A stretch of DNA of 64,000 nucleotides from Chryseobacterium glaciei (GCF_001648155.1 NZ_CP015199.1:682001-746000), one strand, 5' to 3'; positions 33,303 through 41,972 are shown, numbered from the stretch's first letter. Program-made: numbers and translations. The notes: generated by a model from the letters alone, not told the origin.

Positions 33303-35153
33303 ATGAAATACTTTGTTGCCGTCTATCAAAAGCTTAGAAACATTTACACGTCTCAAAGCTCGATGGAGAATGATCTGCCAATGATCTGCCCTTCTCTGAG
33401 AGTATATGAAAACGAAGAACTGGAATTATTAAAACCTCAAAGTCTACTGAATGATGATCAGAAAAAATCGCTTTCTATCATTAAAAAACAAAATGTGGCT
33501 TATGAACTGAATTCTGTACCAATTTCTTCAAATTTCTGGGATCTGAATCCGAATAATTCTTTATTTGATATTTACAGAGATATTCTGGACAAGAGTAACC
33601 TGAAAAATATTGAGGAAAATTTAGATAAAATTGTGGAAAGCAAAAGCATTATATTATATGATGCCAAAAATAATGACACTAAAGAATTTAAAGCCTATAA
33701 AAAATATTTAACCAACCATGAAACAGCGGTCGACAAAATCACTGCTCATTTGGAAATATTCGACAGCTTAGACACCGATGAAGAAAAAAAGAACTGGAAC
33801 GACCAATTACTTAATCTCAATAATATAAAAGAGCTTGCATTTTCTGAATGGAAAGTAAAAGGCTTCAAAGATCTTATTGAAAAAGAACTTGAAAAGATCA
33901 ATAAAACTTCCGAAGCAGATCTGTATGTTGCAATGGCTCAAAATGCAAAAAACACTTTTACTGCAGCAGAAAAAACGGATGTAATCAGCAACTCTTCTAT
34001 TCATGATATTAATTTTATTCCATATGATTTTATGGAAAATGAATCAGGTTGGAACAGCATGAGAATTGAAAAATCCGAGCTTGATAATTTACATTCCGAA
34101 GCGAAAAATGCTAATGAAAATCTTCCATCAGAAATTCTTACCATTGATTATGATGAAAGTGTGATTCTGGCCGTAGAACTTGAATATTCTTTTGTTCATT
34201 TAAAAAGAAACTGGTTCAACAAAAACTTCATGATGTCTACTCTTTTTCAATGGAATGAAGCTAAAAAAATATCCGACGGACAAACCATTTCCAATGATTT
34301 TAAGCTTCCTGCATTTCCTAAAACTATGATGTTGATTAAAAATTTAAAAATAATTTTAGATCCATCCATCACGAATGATACGGTAAATAATCCTAATCAA
34401 CTGATTTATTTCGGTCCTTTGATCATGAAACAACAGCTTTTTGTTAATAAAAATAACAATCAGAAATTCCTGAAAGCCGTAACGAACGTCAGAACCATAA
34501 AATCTGACCAACTCAATACCTTATCAAGAAAAACTGATAACCCAGAAAACGCAAAAATATCCACAATGGAATTCACTTCAAAACCTGTCCTTGAAACAGT
34601 GACCGAAGTTCCAAAAATGAATCCAAATACAGCTTTCAATAATAGAATAAATATGAGTGCTTTAGGTGGCGTTCGAAATTTAAGACCAATCACTCCTACT
34701 CCAAATATTGTCACTCCCGTTCAGCCCGTGGCTCCAGTAAAACCCATCACTCCGATTGTCGCCACGCCAATACGAGTTCCCGGAATTTTTGTTCCGATAA
34801 GAGTTCCAATTCAGGTTCAGCCAACTTCCGCAATGGTACAGTTCAGGGTTTTTGATAAAATAAACAATGATCCAATTTATAAATGCGCCATTTCCATCAA
34901 AGGAACGAATAACAACAGGATCTTCGAGATAGAAACCAACGAAATCGGAATGATCAACCAAATGATTCCGATCGGAGAATACAGCATTGAACTGAGAGTT
35001 GATGATTACGCTGTTTTGCAACAAAATTTTAGCGTCGTAAACGTCAATCCTCTGAATTTAGACTACAAACTTCAAAGAGAGGAAGTGAAATTTAAATCAT
35101 ACTTTTTAATTGGGATGATTTGTGAGAGAATGCCAAAAGTACCTATAAACTAA
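33303..35153 (+). CDS. Unknown 616-residue protein with Pro-rich linker and C-terminal beta-sandwich
   Basis: I do not recognise the main part. There is no signal peptide or membrane helix. Residues 1-280 are helical and charged. Residues 288-355 contain VELEYSFVHLKRNWFNKNF and LPAFPKTMMLIKNLKIILDPS, which align without gaps in the RxWF block to the first cassette gene. A Pro/Val-rich linker follows at about 460-510 (TPVQPVAPVKPITPI). The last 100 residues (FRVFDKINNDPIYKCAISIKG, then NEIGMINQMIPIGEYSIEL) look like a carboxypeptidase-regulatory or PEGA-type beta-sandwich. That layout suits a binding or structural protein presented outside the cell, yet no Sec signal is present. Confidence 0.8.
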   Translation: MKYFVAVYQKLRNIYTSQSSMENDLPMICPSLRVYENEELELLKPQSLLNDDQKKSLSIIKKQNVAYELNSVPISSNFWDLNPNNSLFDIYRDILDKSNLKNIEENLDKIVESKSIILYDAKNNDTKEFKAYKKYLTNHETAVDKITAHLEIFDSLDTDEEKKNWNDQLLNLNNIKELAFSEWKVKGFKDLIEKELEKINKTSEADLYVAMAQNAKNTFTAAEKTDVISNSSIHDINFIPYDFMENESGWNSMRIEKSELDNLHSEAKNANENLPSEILTIDYDESVILAVELEYSFVHLKRNWFNKNFMMSTLFQWNEAKKISDGQTISNDFKLPAFPKTMMLIKNLKIILDPSITNDTVNNPNQLIYFGPLIMKQQLFVNKNNNQKFLKAVTNVRTIKSDQLNTLSRKTDNPENAKISTMEFTSKPVLETVTEVPKMNPNTAFNNRINMSALGGVRNLRPITPTPNIVTPVQPVAPVKPITPIVATPIRVPGIFVPIRVPIQVQPTSAMVQFRVFDKINNDPIYKCAISIKGTNNNRIFEIETNEIGMINQMIPIGEYSIELRVDDYAVLQQNFSVVNVNPLNLDYKLQREEVKFKSYFLIGMICERMPKVPIN

Positions 35154-35178
35154 TTCTTTTGTCTTGAAACAAAAGAAT
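35153..35178 (+). terminator. Hairpin after the second cassette gene
   Basis: ATTCTTTTGT and ACAAAAGAAT pair around a six-base loop, overlapping the stop codon. No T-run follows, so it may be an mRNA-stabilising hairpin rather than a terminator. Confidence 0.4.
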
Positions 35179-35389
35179 CAAAAATTCAAGACTTGGAATC
35201 TTTCGCTAAAAATAAAGTCTGTTCTCTAAAGATTCTAAAACTCGCGCGAATTTGAAATTGATTTTCGATTCTGAATTTGTCTCGCGCTCAAACAGTAGAA
35301 TTTTCTTAACGTTCACAGAATTTATTTTCTTAACGCTACAGCTTCCTATGTCGATAAAATACACCGATTATGTTTATCATTTATAACTA

Positions 35390-35397
35390 AAAAACTA
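35390..35397 (+). promoter_or_regulatory. Shared octamer before the muramidase gene
   Basis: AAAAACTA, six bases (ACAGCC), ATG at 35404; the third member of the set. Confidence 0.5.
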
Positions 35398-35403
35398 ACA
35401 GCC

Positions 35404-36237
35404 ATGAAACTTTTAAAATATTACACAAAATCACCGGAAGTCACTACACTTTGTGAACTTCTTTATAAACAAGGATATAACATCAAAATTTCAGATTCTT
35501 TTTCTCTTGAAGTTGATGCTGCAGTGAAAGATTTTCAACGAAAAAATTCTTTAGTCGTGGACGGAATTGTCGGAATGAAAACGTGGACGGTTTTGCTTCA
35601 GAAAAATTCGGCTCCGGCTCCGACAAATTCAGCTGATAAATTTTTGAAAGAAAGTGACTTGATTACTTTTGCTAATCAATACGATCTTGAATTGGCAGCC
35701 GTAAAAGCCGTTAACGAAATCGAAAGCAGCGGAAAAGGATTTTTAATTAATAATAAGCCTAAAATTTTATTTGAAGGTCATATTTTCTGGAACGAATTAA
35801 AAAAAAGAGGAATTGATCCAAATACTTTTTACAACGCCAATCACAAAGATGTTTTATATCCAAAATGGACAAAAATCTACTATCAAGGCGGCGTGAAAGA
35901 ATACGACAGACTGAATGAAGCAATGACTTTAGGAAACGATCCGAAATTCAAAGATGCGGCGCTGTCTTCTGCTTCTTGGGGAAGTTTCCAAATTATGGGT
36001 TTTCACGCGAAAAATCTCGGATATGTCGATACTGCTGACTTCGTATCTAAAATGGAAATTAATGAAGGCGAACATTTGAAAGCTTTCGGAAAATTTCTTG
36101 AAAAAAATGGACTTTTAACTCATTTGAGAAATAAAAGCTGGGCAAATTTTGCAAAAGGTTATAATGGCGGAGGTTATAAACTGAATAAATATGATGAAAA
36201 ACTAGCGAAAGCTTATGCCAAATATTCTAAAAACTGA
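35404..36237 (+). CDS. Peptidoglycan-binding N-acetylmuramidase without a signal peptide
   Basis: Residues 1-67 form a PG_binding_1 domain (VDAAVKDFQRKNSLVVDGIVG). Residues about 80-277 match the N-acetylmuramidase family known from phage endolysins (formerly DUF3380). The likely catalytic Glu is in VNEIESSGKGF (105-113), followed by KILFEGHIFW, ASWGSFQIMGFH and FAKGYNGGGY. It should cleave the glycan backbone of peptidoglycan. The protein has neither a signal peptide nor a membrane helix, so it must reach the wall by lysis, a holin-like pore or a contractile or other non-Sec route. It shares its pre-start octamer with the two unknown genes upstream. Confidence 0.9.
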   Translation: MKLLKYYTKSPEVTTLCELLYKQGYNIKISDSFSLEVDAAVKDFQRKNSLVVDGIVGMKTWTVLLQKNSAPAPTNSADKFLKESDLITFANQYDLELAAVKAVNEIESSGKGFLINNKPKILFEGHIFWNELKKRGIDPNTFYNANHKDVLYPKWTKIYYQGGVKEYDRLNEAMTLGNDPKFKDAALSSASWGSFQIMGFHAKNLGYVDTADFVSKMEINEGEHLKAFGKFLEKNGLLTHLRNKSWANFAKGYNGGGYKLNKYDEKLAKAYAKYSKN

Positions 36238-36300
36238 TTAACCAATTTATATTTTAACGCATTGATTTTTAAAGTTCCCTTTGCGTTGAATGACTTTTTC

Positions 36301-36364
36301 TCCCACGGATTTCACAGATTTTCACATATGATTGTGTTTGTTGTATTTGTGAAATTTGTGGGAG
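36301..36364. repeat. Imperfect intergenic palindrome
   Basis: TCCCACGGATTTCACAG and its near reverse complement (TTTGTGAAATTTGTGGGA) face each other around a central T/G-rich stretch. There is no coding capacity. Confidence 0.6.
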
Positions 36365-36382
36365 ATCTTTAATTATGAAGTC

Positions 36383-36457
36383 GGTGGCTTCGAGAACCTT
36401 AGCCACCGACTTTACAAACTTGCGCGACAACTGGTGGCTGAGGTTCTCGAAGCCACC
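36383..36457. repeat. Intergenic palindrome, family D
   Basis: GGTGGCTTCGAGAACCT and AGGTTCTCGAAGCCACC are inverted arms. A single-arm relative is at 40134-40160. Confidence 0.75.
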
Positions 36458-36471
36458 AATTATTATAACAA

Positions 36472-36508
36472 AAAAAAGAGACTATCAAAATTGACAGTCT
36501 CTTTTTAT
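36472..36508 (-). terminator. Terminator of purA
   Basis: AAAAAGAGACT pairs with AGTCTCTTTTT with A/T runs on both sides. It lies 18 bases beyond the purA stop on the minus strand. Confidence 0.85.
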
Positions 36509-36525
36509 TTATTTGAAAATATTCC

Positions 36526-37812
36526 TTAGAATAATTCTTTTCTGATGATGTTTTGACTTCTTTCAGGTCCTACTGAAACTAAGTAAACATTGATTCCTAA
36601 ATACTTCTCGATAAACTCGATGTATTTCTGAGCGTTGTCCGGAAGTTCGTCGTAGCTTCTTACTTGTGTAAGATCTTCGTTCCAACCCGGTAGATCTTGG
36701 TAGATCGGCTCGTAGTTGTATAATTTTTCTGTTGAAGAAGTGAAATAATCGATGATTTTTCCGTCTTCAGTTTTATAATGAGTTACGATTTTAAGGTTTT
36801 CAATTCCTGTAAGAACGTCTAATTTAGTAATTACTAAGTTATTGATTCCGTTGATCATACAAGCATGCTTTAAAGAAACAAGGTCTAACCAACCTGTTCT
36901 TCTTGGTCTTCCTGTCGTAGCTCCAAACTCACCTCCGATTTGTCTGATGCTTTCTCCTAATTCATTGTCCAATTCAGAAGGGAAAGGTCCGTTTCCTACT
37001 CTTGTACAATATGCTTTAGCAACACCGATCAGGTTTTTAAGTGAAGTTGGCGGAACACCAGCTCCTGTACAAACACCTCCTGTAGATGGAGAAGATGAAG
37101 TTACGTAAGGATATGTTCCGAAGTCGATGTCTAGCATCAACGCCTGAGCTCCTTCGAATAAAACGTTTTTACCATCTCTGATAGCTTCGTTCAATTCAAC
37201 CTCTGTATCAACGATTCTGTCTTGAAGTTGTTTTCCTATCTCTAAAAATTCGTTGTAAATTTCTTCAACGTCTAATGTAGGTTTTCCGTAATATTTTTCG
37301 AAAAGAGAGTTTTTAACTTTTAAGTTTTTCTCAATTTTATCTCTTAAAATTTCAGGATTTAAAAGGTCTACCATTCTGATACCGATTCTTGCGATCTTAT
37401 CTTCATAACATGGCCCGATTCCTTTTTTAGTAGTTCCGATCTGAGTTCCTCCGTGCTCTTCTTCACGGTAAGTATCCAAAAGGATGTGGTAAGGCATGAT
37501 CACATGCGCTCTTCTGCTGATAAAAATGTGGTCTGTTCTAAGGCCTTTGCTTTCGATCTGGCCTACTTCTCTAATGAAAGATTTAGGATTTACCACTACT
37601 CCATTGGCAATGATACATTTACCTTTACACTGCAAAACTCCTGAAGGAAGAAGGTGCAAAACAAATTTCTCCTCACCCACATAAACCGTGTGACCTGCGT
37701 TGTCTCCCCCTTGGAAACGAACAACATAATCCGATTTTGCAGATAAAACATCCGTGATTTTTCCTTTACCTTCATCTCCATACTGAAGACCTACAACTAC
37801 GTAAGTTGACAT
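36526..37812 (-). CDS. purA: Adenylosuccinate synthetase
   Basis: The enzyme joins IMP and aspartate using GTP in the first step from IMP to AMP. The GTP-binding motif GLQYGDEGKGKITD is at residues 8-21 and the IMP-binding segment GGDNAGHTV is at 35-43. GTTKKGIGPCYEDK and GATTGRPRRTGWLDL are also conserved. The length of 428 residues is normal. The gene has a consensus promoter and its own terminator. Confidence 0.97.
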   Translation of the reverse strand: MSTYVVVGLQYGDEGKGKITDVLSAKSDYVVRFQGGDNAGHTVYVGEEKFVLHLLPSGVLQCKGKCIIANGVVVNPKSFIREVGQIESKGLRTDHIFISRRAHVIMPYHILLDTYREEEHGGTQIGTTKKGIGPCYEDKIARIGIRMVDLLNPEILRDKIEKNLKVKNSLFEKYYGKPTLDVEEIYNEFLEIGKQLQDRIVDTEVELNEAIRDGKNVLFEGAQALMLDIDFGTYPYVTSSSPSTGGVCTGAGVPPTSLKNLIGVAKAYCTRVGNGPFPSELDNELGESIRQIGGEFGATTGRPRRTGWLDLVSLKHACMINGINNLVITKLDVLTGIENLKIVTHYKTEDGKIIDYFTSSTEKLYNYEPIYQDLPGWNEDLTQVRSYDELPDNAQKYIEFIEKYLGINVYLVSVGPERSQNIIRKELF

Positions 37813-37838
37813 ATTTTACTTTTGTTTTTAGATTCATG

Positions 37839-37870
37839 CAAAATTACTTTTAAAAAATAGGGTGACCAAA
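37839..37870 (-). promoter_or_regulatory. Promoter of purA
   Basis: On the minus strand TTTG (37867-37870), a 20-base spacer and TAATTTTG (37839-37846), 26 bases before the ATG. It is a full consensus match. Confidence 0.75.
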
Positions 37871-37931
37871 TTTGTGGTGAATTTTATTTTTGAGAGTTTA
37901 ATTTTAATAAAAATCATTTATATTTAGCATA

Positions 37932-39026
37932 ATGGAAAATAATACAATTGAAAAACTAGATAAGATATCTGATATTTGGAATAATTTCATCCTTGAATAT
38001 AAATTTTGTAACAATAAAATCAAGTTCACTGATGAAATTAAAACAAATTACTTTGGTGACATTTTGGGCTATTTCCATGATACATTCTCTTTAATTTCTA
38101 ATATTCCAAAAAATTCAGCTAACTCAACAAAATTTTCCTTTTACATAAGTTTTTTACAAGCAATATACGTCCAACAAGATTTTGTAGAAGAATTACTTTA
38201 TATTTTTAATTGCAATAAGAATAAAAGCGATTTAAAAAACGACATTAATTATTCAAAAAATAGAGATATAAGAAATGAACTTATTGGTCATCCAATTAGG
38301 AAAATTAATGGTAAATTCATTTCGTCAGCTTTATTCAGTTACCATTCTAAAGATGATGAAATCGAATATTTAAGATATCATATAGATAATAATTATAGTT
38401 TTGAAAAAGTTAATATTAAGACCGATGATGTTATAAAACGCCATATAAATTTTCTAGATACATATTTTGATTTAATAATTAAAAAGTTAGAAAGTATATT
38501 AATAAAATTCAAAAAACAAATAGAAGTCTTGGAAGAAAACATTCTAGTACAAGACTTTGAAACTCTTCTTAAAATAATCTCAGCATATTTTGAAAAGTTT
38601 TTAGAATCAGATTTCATTTACGATGCTGAATCATTAAAAATAATCTATTCTAAAACTCATGAACATGAAAGATATCGGTATTTTATTGAAAATTTTCATT
38701 CAAGTTTAAAAGAATATATATTTTACACTAAAGATGATATTGATATATTCACAAGTAAAAAAGAAAGTAATTTCTCAGAAATAGAATTTCCAATAATTCC
38801 AATAACAAAAAGGCCAAATAAAGAAGATGTCAGTTATCATTATGAATTGGGTAAACTTTCTACAAAAAGAAATTTTCCTGATTTTAATTTTTTCAGTTCT
38901 CTTTTAAAATCTAAATGTAATAATAGTGAAGTTTTAGTTGAACTAGAGCATATGGAAAGAAGCCTACATAATGATATTGAATATTACTCCTCATATAAAT
39001 ATCTAAGATATTTATTGAAAAATTAA
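37932..39026 (+). CDS. Unknown protein with a HEPN-like Rx5H motif
   Basis: I cannot assign a family with certainty. The 364 residues are almost entirely helical, rich in Lys, Asn, Ile and Phe, and more A/T-rich than the neighbours. Residues 109-121 read KNRDIRNELIGHP, the arrangement (R114-x5-H120) seen at the active site of many HEPN RNases, and the preceding helices fit a HEPN bundle. HEPN proteins act in abortive-infection, toxin-antitoxin and RNA-processing systems. No partner antitoxin gene is adjacent. It stands between purA and a lipase, which suggests an inserted accessory gene. Confidence 0.7.
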   Translation: MENNTIEKLDKISDIWNNFILEYKFCNNKIKFTDEIKTNYFGDILGYFHDTFSLISNIPKNSANSTKFSFYISFLQAIYVQQDFVEELLYIFNCNKNKSDLKNDINYSKNRDIRNELIGHPIRKINGKFISSALFSYHSKDDEIEYLRYHIDNNYSFEKVNIKTDDVIKRHINFLDTYFDLIIKKLESILIKFKKQIEVLEENILVQDFETLLKIISAYFEKFLESDFIYDAESLKIIYSKTHEHERYRYFIENFHSSLKEYIFYTKDDIDIFTSKKESNFSEIEFPIIPITKRPNKEDVSYHYELGKLSTKRNFPDFNFFSSLLKSKCNNSEVLVELEHMERSLHNDIEYYSSYKYLRYLLKN

Positions 39027-39033
39027 GAAAGAA

Positions 39034-39083
39034 ATCATCCCGCAGAAACCTTTCATTGGCTTAGATTACTGCAGAATGACAAA
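39034..39083. repeat. Dispersed repeat, family I
   Basis: TTAGATTACTGCAGAATGAC and flanks resemble 61682-61748 (TTAGATTCCTACAGAATGAC). Confidence 0.5.
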
Positions 39084-39095
39084 TAATTATGAAAC

Positions 39096-39128
39096 AAACC
39101 TAACAGGTTTTAAAAACCTGTTAGGTTT
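39096..39128. repeat. 33-base perfect palindrome, family B (second copy)
   Basis: Identical to 694-726 except for the central base. Confidence 0.85.
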
Positions 39129-39173
39129 AGAGTTTGCAAAAAACATATCTTTAATCATCCTCCAAAATACCAA

Positions 39174-40124
39174 ATGACAATCCCAACCATGAAATCACTA
39201 CAAAAATCAGGACACCTACCTGCAACCACAAACGATCAAACCCAACTCTTTTACACTTTATTCTATCCTGAAACAATTCCTGTAAAAGCGACCTTACAAA
39301 TCGTTCACGGTATGCAGGAACACAGTGGCAGATATTCGGAAATTGCGGAGTATTTTGCCAATCGAGGATTCGCTGTATTGACTTATGATCATTTAGGGCA
39401 CGGAAAATCGGTAAAACACAAAAAAGATATTGGTTTCTTTCAACTTAATAATCCGGATGAAAGATTGATTACAGATTCAGAAAAGATGAGTAAACACTTG
39501 ATGCATCAATATCCGGATGTTCCTCATTTTATTCTTGGACATTCAATGGGTTCTTTTATTACGCGTTGTTTGCTGCAAAGAATGGGTAATCAATTTTCGG
39601 GGGCAATTATTACGGGAACGGGAGGAGCTTTGACAGGGATTAATTTAGTGACAGCTTATTTTTCGTTAGTCAATAGAATAGCACCTTACAAACGCACTTT
39701 TTTCAATAATCTTTTTACGATTGTCAATAATCAGAAATTCAAAAAAGACAAAAATTTCAATGACACAAGCTGGCTTAGTCTGAATCCCGCCAACAGAGAT
39801 GCTTTTTCTCAGGATGAACTTTGTGGTATTCCCTTCACCAATAATGCGTTTTATGCGTTATTCGGTATTTATAAAAAAGCGACGGCAAGAAATTGGGCAC
39901 AAACCATTCCGAAGTCCTTCCCTTTTCTATTTATTAGCGGACAGAATGATCCCATAGGCGATTTTGGAAAAGGAGTTACACAGACTGTTGAGAATTTAAG
40001 GATTGACGGTTTTAAAGATGTAAATGTAAAACTGCATGCTCAAATGCGACATGAAATATTGAATGAAGACATGAGAGAAGATATTCTGAATGATATTTAT
40101 CAATGGATTTTGAAGCATTTATAA
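39174..40124 (+). CDS. Monoacylglycerol-lipase-like alpha/beta hydrolase
   Basis: A 316-residue hydrolase of the lysophospholipase/monoglyceride lipase group: oxyanion region QIVHGMQEHSGRY, then YDHLGHGKS, the nucleophile elbow LGHSMGSF (Ser near 124), the acid in SGQNDPIGD and the catalytic His in MRHEILNE. There is no signal peptide. It should hydrolyse monoacylglycerols or lysophospholipids; the exact substrate is open. The ATG at 39189 is an alternative start. It is a single-gene unit. Confidence 0.88.
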   Translation: MTIPTMKSLQKSGHLPATTNDQTQLFYTLFYPETIPVKATLQIVHGMQEHSGRYSEIAEYFANRGFAVLTYDHLGHGKSVKHKKDIGFFQLNNPDERLITDSEKMSKHLMHQYPDVPHFILGHSMGSFITRCLLQRMGNQFSGAIITGTGGALTGINLVTAYFSLVNRIAPYKRTFFNNLFTIVNNQKFKKDKNFNDTSWLSLNPANRDAFSQDELCGIPFTNNAFYALFGIYKKATARNWAQTIPKSFPFLFISGQNDPIGDFGKGVTQTVENLRIDGFKDVNVKLHAQMRHEILNEDMREDILNDIYQWILKHL

Positions 40125-40133
40125 TGCAATTCC

Positions 40134-40160
40134 CTGGTGACTAAGGTTCTCGAAGCCACC
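40134..40160. repeat. Single-arm copy of family D repeat
   Basis: GGTGACTAAGGTTCTCGAAGCC matches one arm of 36383-36457. It lies between two convergent genes. Confidence 0.6.
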
Positions 40161-40192
40161 AAGGAACGACAATAAATATATTAATTTTGTGA

Positions 40193-41782
40193 TTATCCTA
40201 AAACAATCTCATTATCAATTCCAATTTCATTCAAAAAAATCTCATCATGGGAAATCACTAACAAAGTTCCATGATAATCTTTAATAGAATTGGTTAGAAT
40301 TTCTACATTTTGAAGGTCTAAATTATTCGTTGGTTCATCGAGAATAATCATATCAGGAGCTTTATTGCTGATGGAAAGTCCGCACAGAAGAAGTCGCAGA
40401 CGTTCACCGCCACTCAGAACACCACCTATTTTATCCCAGGTTTCTTTTCCGAATAAAAATCTTGATAACAACGTTTTCACTTCAGATTCTTGTAACGCGT
40501 TATCGTTGAATTTTTGAGCAAAATCGTAAATCGTTGAATCTCGATCAATCAAAGAATATTCCTGATCAATATAAATAGAATTAAAATCCGACTTCGAAAT
40601 TTTCCCGACAGGCGATTTCAAATCTCCCAGCAAAAGCTTTATCAAAGTCGTTTTTCCCGAACCGTTCGAACCTTTGATAGAAATTCTATCTCCGCTTCTA
40701 ATTTCAAAATTGAGATTTTCCTGCCAAAAATTTTCTTCATTATATTTAAAGTTAATTTCTTCAGCCGAAATCAAAATCTTTCCAGAATGCAGCTCTGAAT
40801 CATTAAAATTCACTTTCATCTGATCCGCATTTCTAACAGACGATCGCAAATCCCGCAAATTACCCGAAATATCATTGATTTTTTCAGCGTGAATACTTTT
40901 CAATTTTGAAGAATTTTTCTCAGCATTATTCCTCAAAGTATTCATCATAATTCTCGCCACACCCAATTTTTCCTGCTTTCCTTTTCCTCGTGCATCGAGT
41001 TTTTGCTTTCGTTCCAAAGTTTCACGCTCCTTTTCTTTTGCTTTTTTCAAAGCACGTTCTTTCGAATGAATATCGTTTTGCAACGCCTCGATTTCAATTT
41101 CTTTTTGTTCTGCATAAAAATCATAATTTCCGCCGTAGGTCGAAATTCCCTGATTGCTCAATTCAAAAATCGTATCAACCAAATTCAGTAAAGTTCGGTC
41201 GTGACTGACAATTACAACCGTCGAATTTGTCTTTTCAATAAGCTCATACAACAGATTTCTACCTTCCAAATCGAGATGATTCGTTGGTTCATCCAATAAA
41301 ATAATTTCAGGCTGATTGATCTGAATTCCGGCAAGAAAAACCTTAGTTTTTTGTCCGCCACTCAGGCTTTCTAGTGTTTGATTTAAATCTAAATTTTCAA
41401 GCTTCCAATGTTGTAAAGCGATTTGAGAGCGTTCTTCAATATCCCAATCGTCATTTAAAGTCTCAAAATACATTTCATCCACTTCCCCATTCGTTATTTT
41501 TTGAAGTGCATGTAATTTTTTGTCGATTTTTAAGCATTCCGCAACCGTCAAATGATTAAAATTTCCAAACATCTGCGGAACATAGAAAATATCACCCTGA
41601 ATATTGACGCTCCCTTCCAAAGGTTCAATTTCATTCGCAATAATTTTCAGTAAGGTAGATTTCCCCATGCCGTTACTTCCGACCAAAGCCGATTTTGTGT
41701 GTGATTGTATCGTTAAGTTAATAGAATTAAAAAGCAGATTCCCCGCAGGAAACCCAAAAGATATATTGTGTAGAAAAAGCAT
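40193..41782 (-). CDS. ABC-F family ATPase
   Basis: Two ABC domains on one chain with no membrane segment, the ABC-F layout. Domain 1 has Walker A GSNGMGKST, signature LSGGQKTKVFLAG and Walker B ILLDEPTNHLD. Domain 2 has Walker A GSNGSGKTT, signature LSGGERLRLLLCG and MIILDEPTNNLD. A charged linker helix (about 225-300, Lys/Glu-rich) joins them. ABC-F proteins act on the ribosome; some protect it from antibiotics and some relieve stalling. Which role applies here cannot be told from sequence. Confidence 0.92.
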   Translation of the reverse strand: MLFLHNISFGFPAGNLLFNSINLTIQSHTKSALVGSNGMGKSTLLKIIANEIEPLEGSVNIQGDIFYVPQMFGNFNHLTVAECLKIDKKLHALQKITNGEVDEMYFETLNDDWDIEERSQIALQHWKLENLDLNQTLESLSGGQKTKVFLAGIQINQPEIILLDEPTNHLDLEGRNLLYELIEKTNSTVVIVSHDRTLLNLVDTIFELSNQGISTYGGNYDFYAEQKEIEIEALQNDIHSKERALKKAKEKERETLERKQKLDARGKGKQEKLGVARIMMNTLRNNAEKNSSKLKSIHAEKINDISGNLRDLRSSVRNADQMKVNFNDSELHSGKILISAEEINFKYNEENFWQENLNFEIRSGDRISIKGSNGSGKTTLIKLLLGDLKSPVGKISKSDFNSIYIDQEYSLIDRDSTIYDFAQKFNDNALQESEVKTLLSRFLFGKETWDKIGGVLSGGERLRLLLCGLSISNKAPDMIILDEPTNNLDLQNVEILTNSIKDYHGTLLVISHDEIFLNEIGIDNEIVLG

Positions 41783-41972
41783 GATTTCTTTCTTAATTAA
41801 GGTTAAACTTCAATAACATTTTCGTTATTGTTCAATTAAATCTGAAAGAAATTACATCCTACATGTCTCTTGTTTTGGGTTTTGTATGTTGCAAAGATAA
41901 TAATTTTTAAAATATTCTTTTATTTTAAACAGTTTTCTATTACTCATTGCCCATTATTCATTACTTATTTTC

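Noticed and set aside
34680..35024. A 114-codon frame opposite the second cassette gene
   Set aside because: It mirrors the Pro-rich linker and beta-sandwich and has no initiation signals.
31484..36237. A prophage or contractile-injection locus
   Set aside because: Apart from the endolysin-like muramidase no structural phage, sheath, baseplate or integrase gene is present, so I report only a cassette of unknown role.
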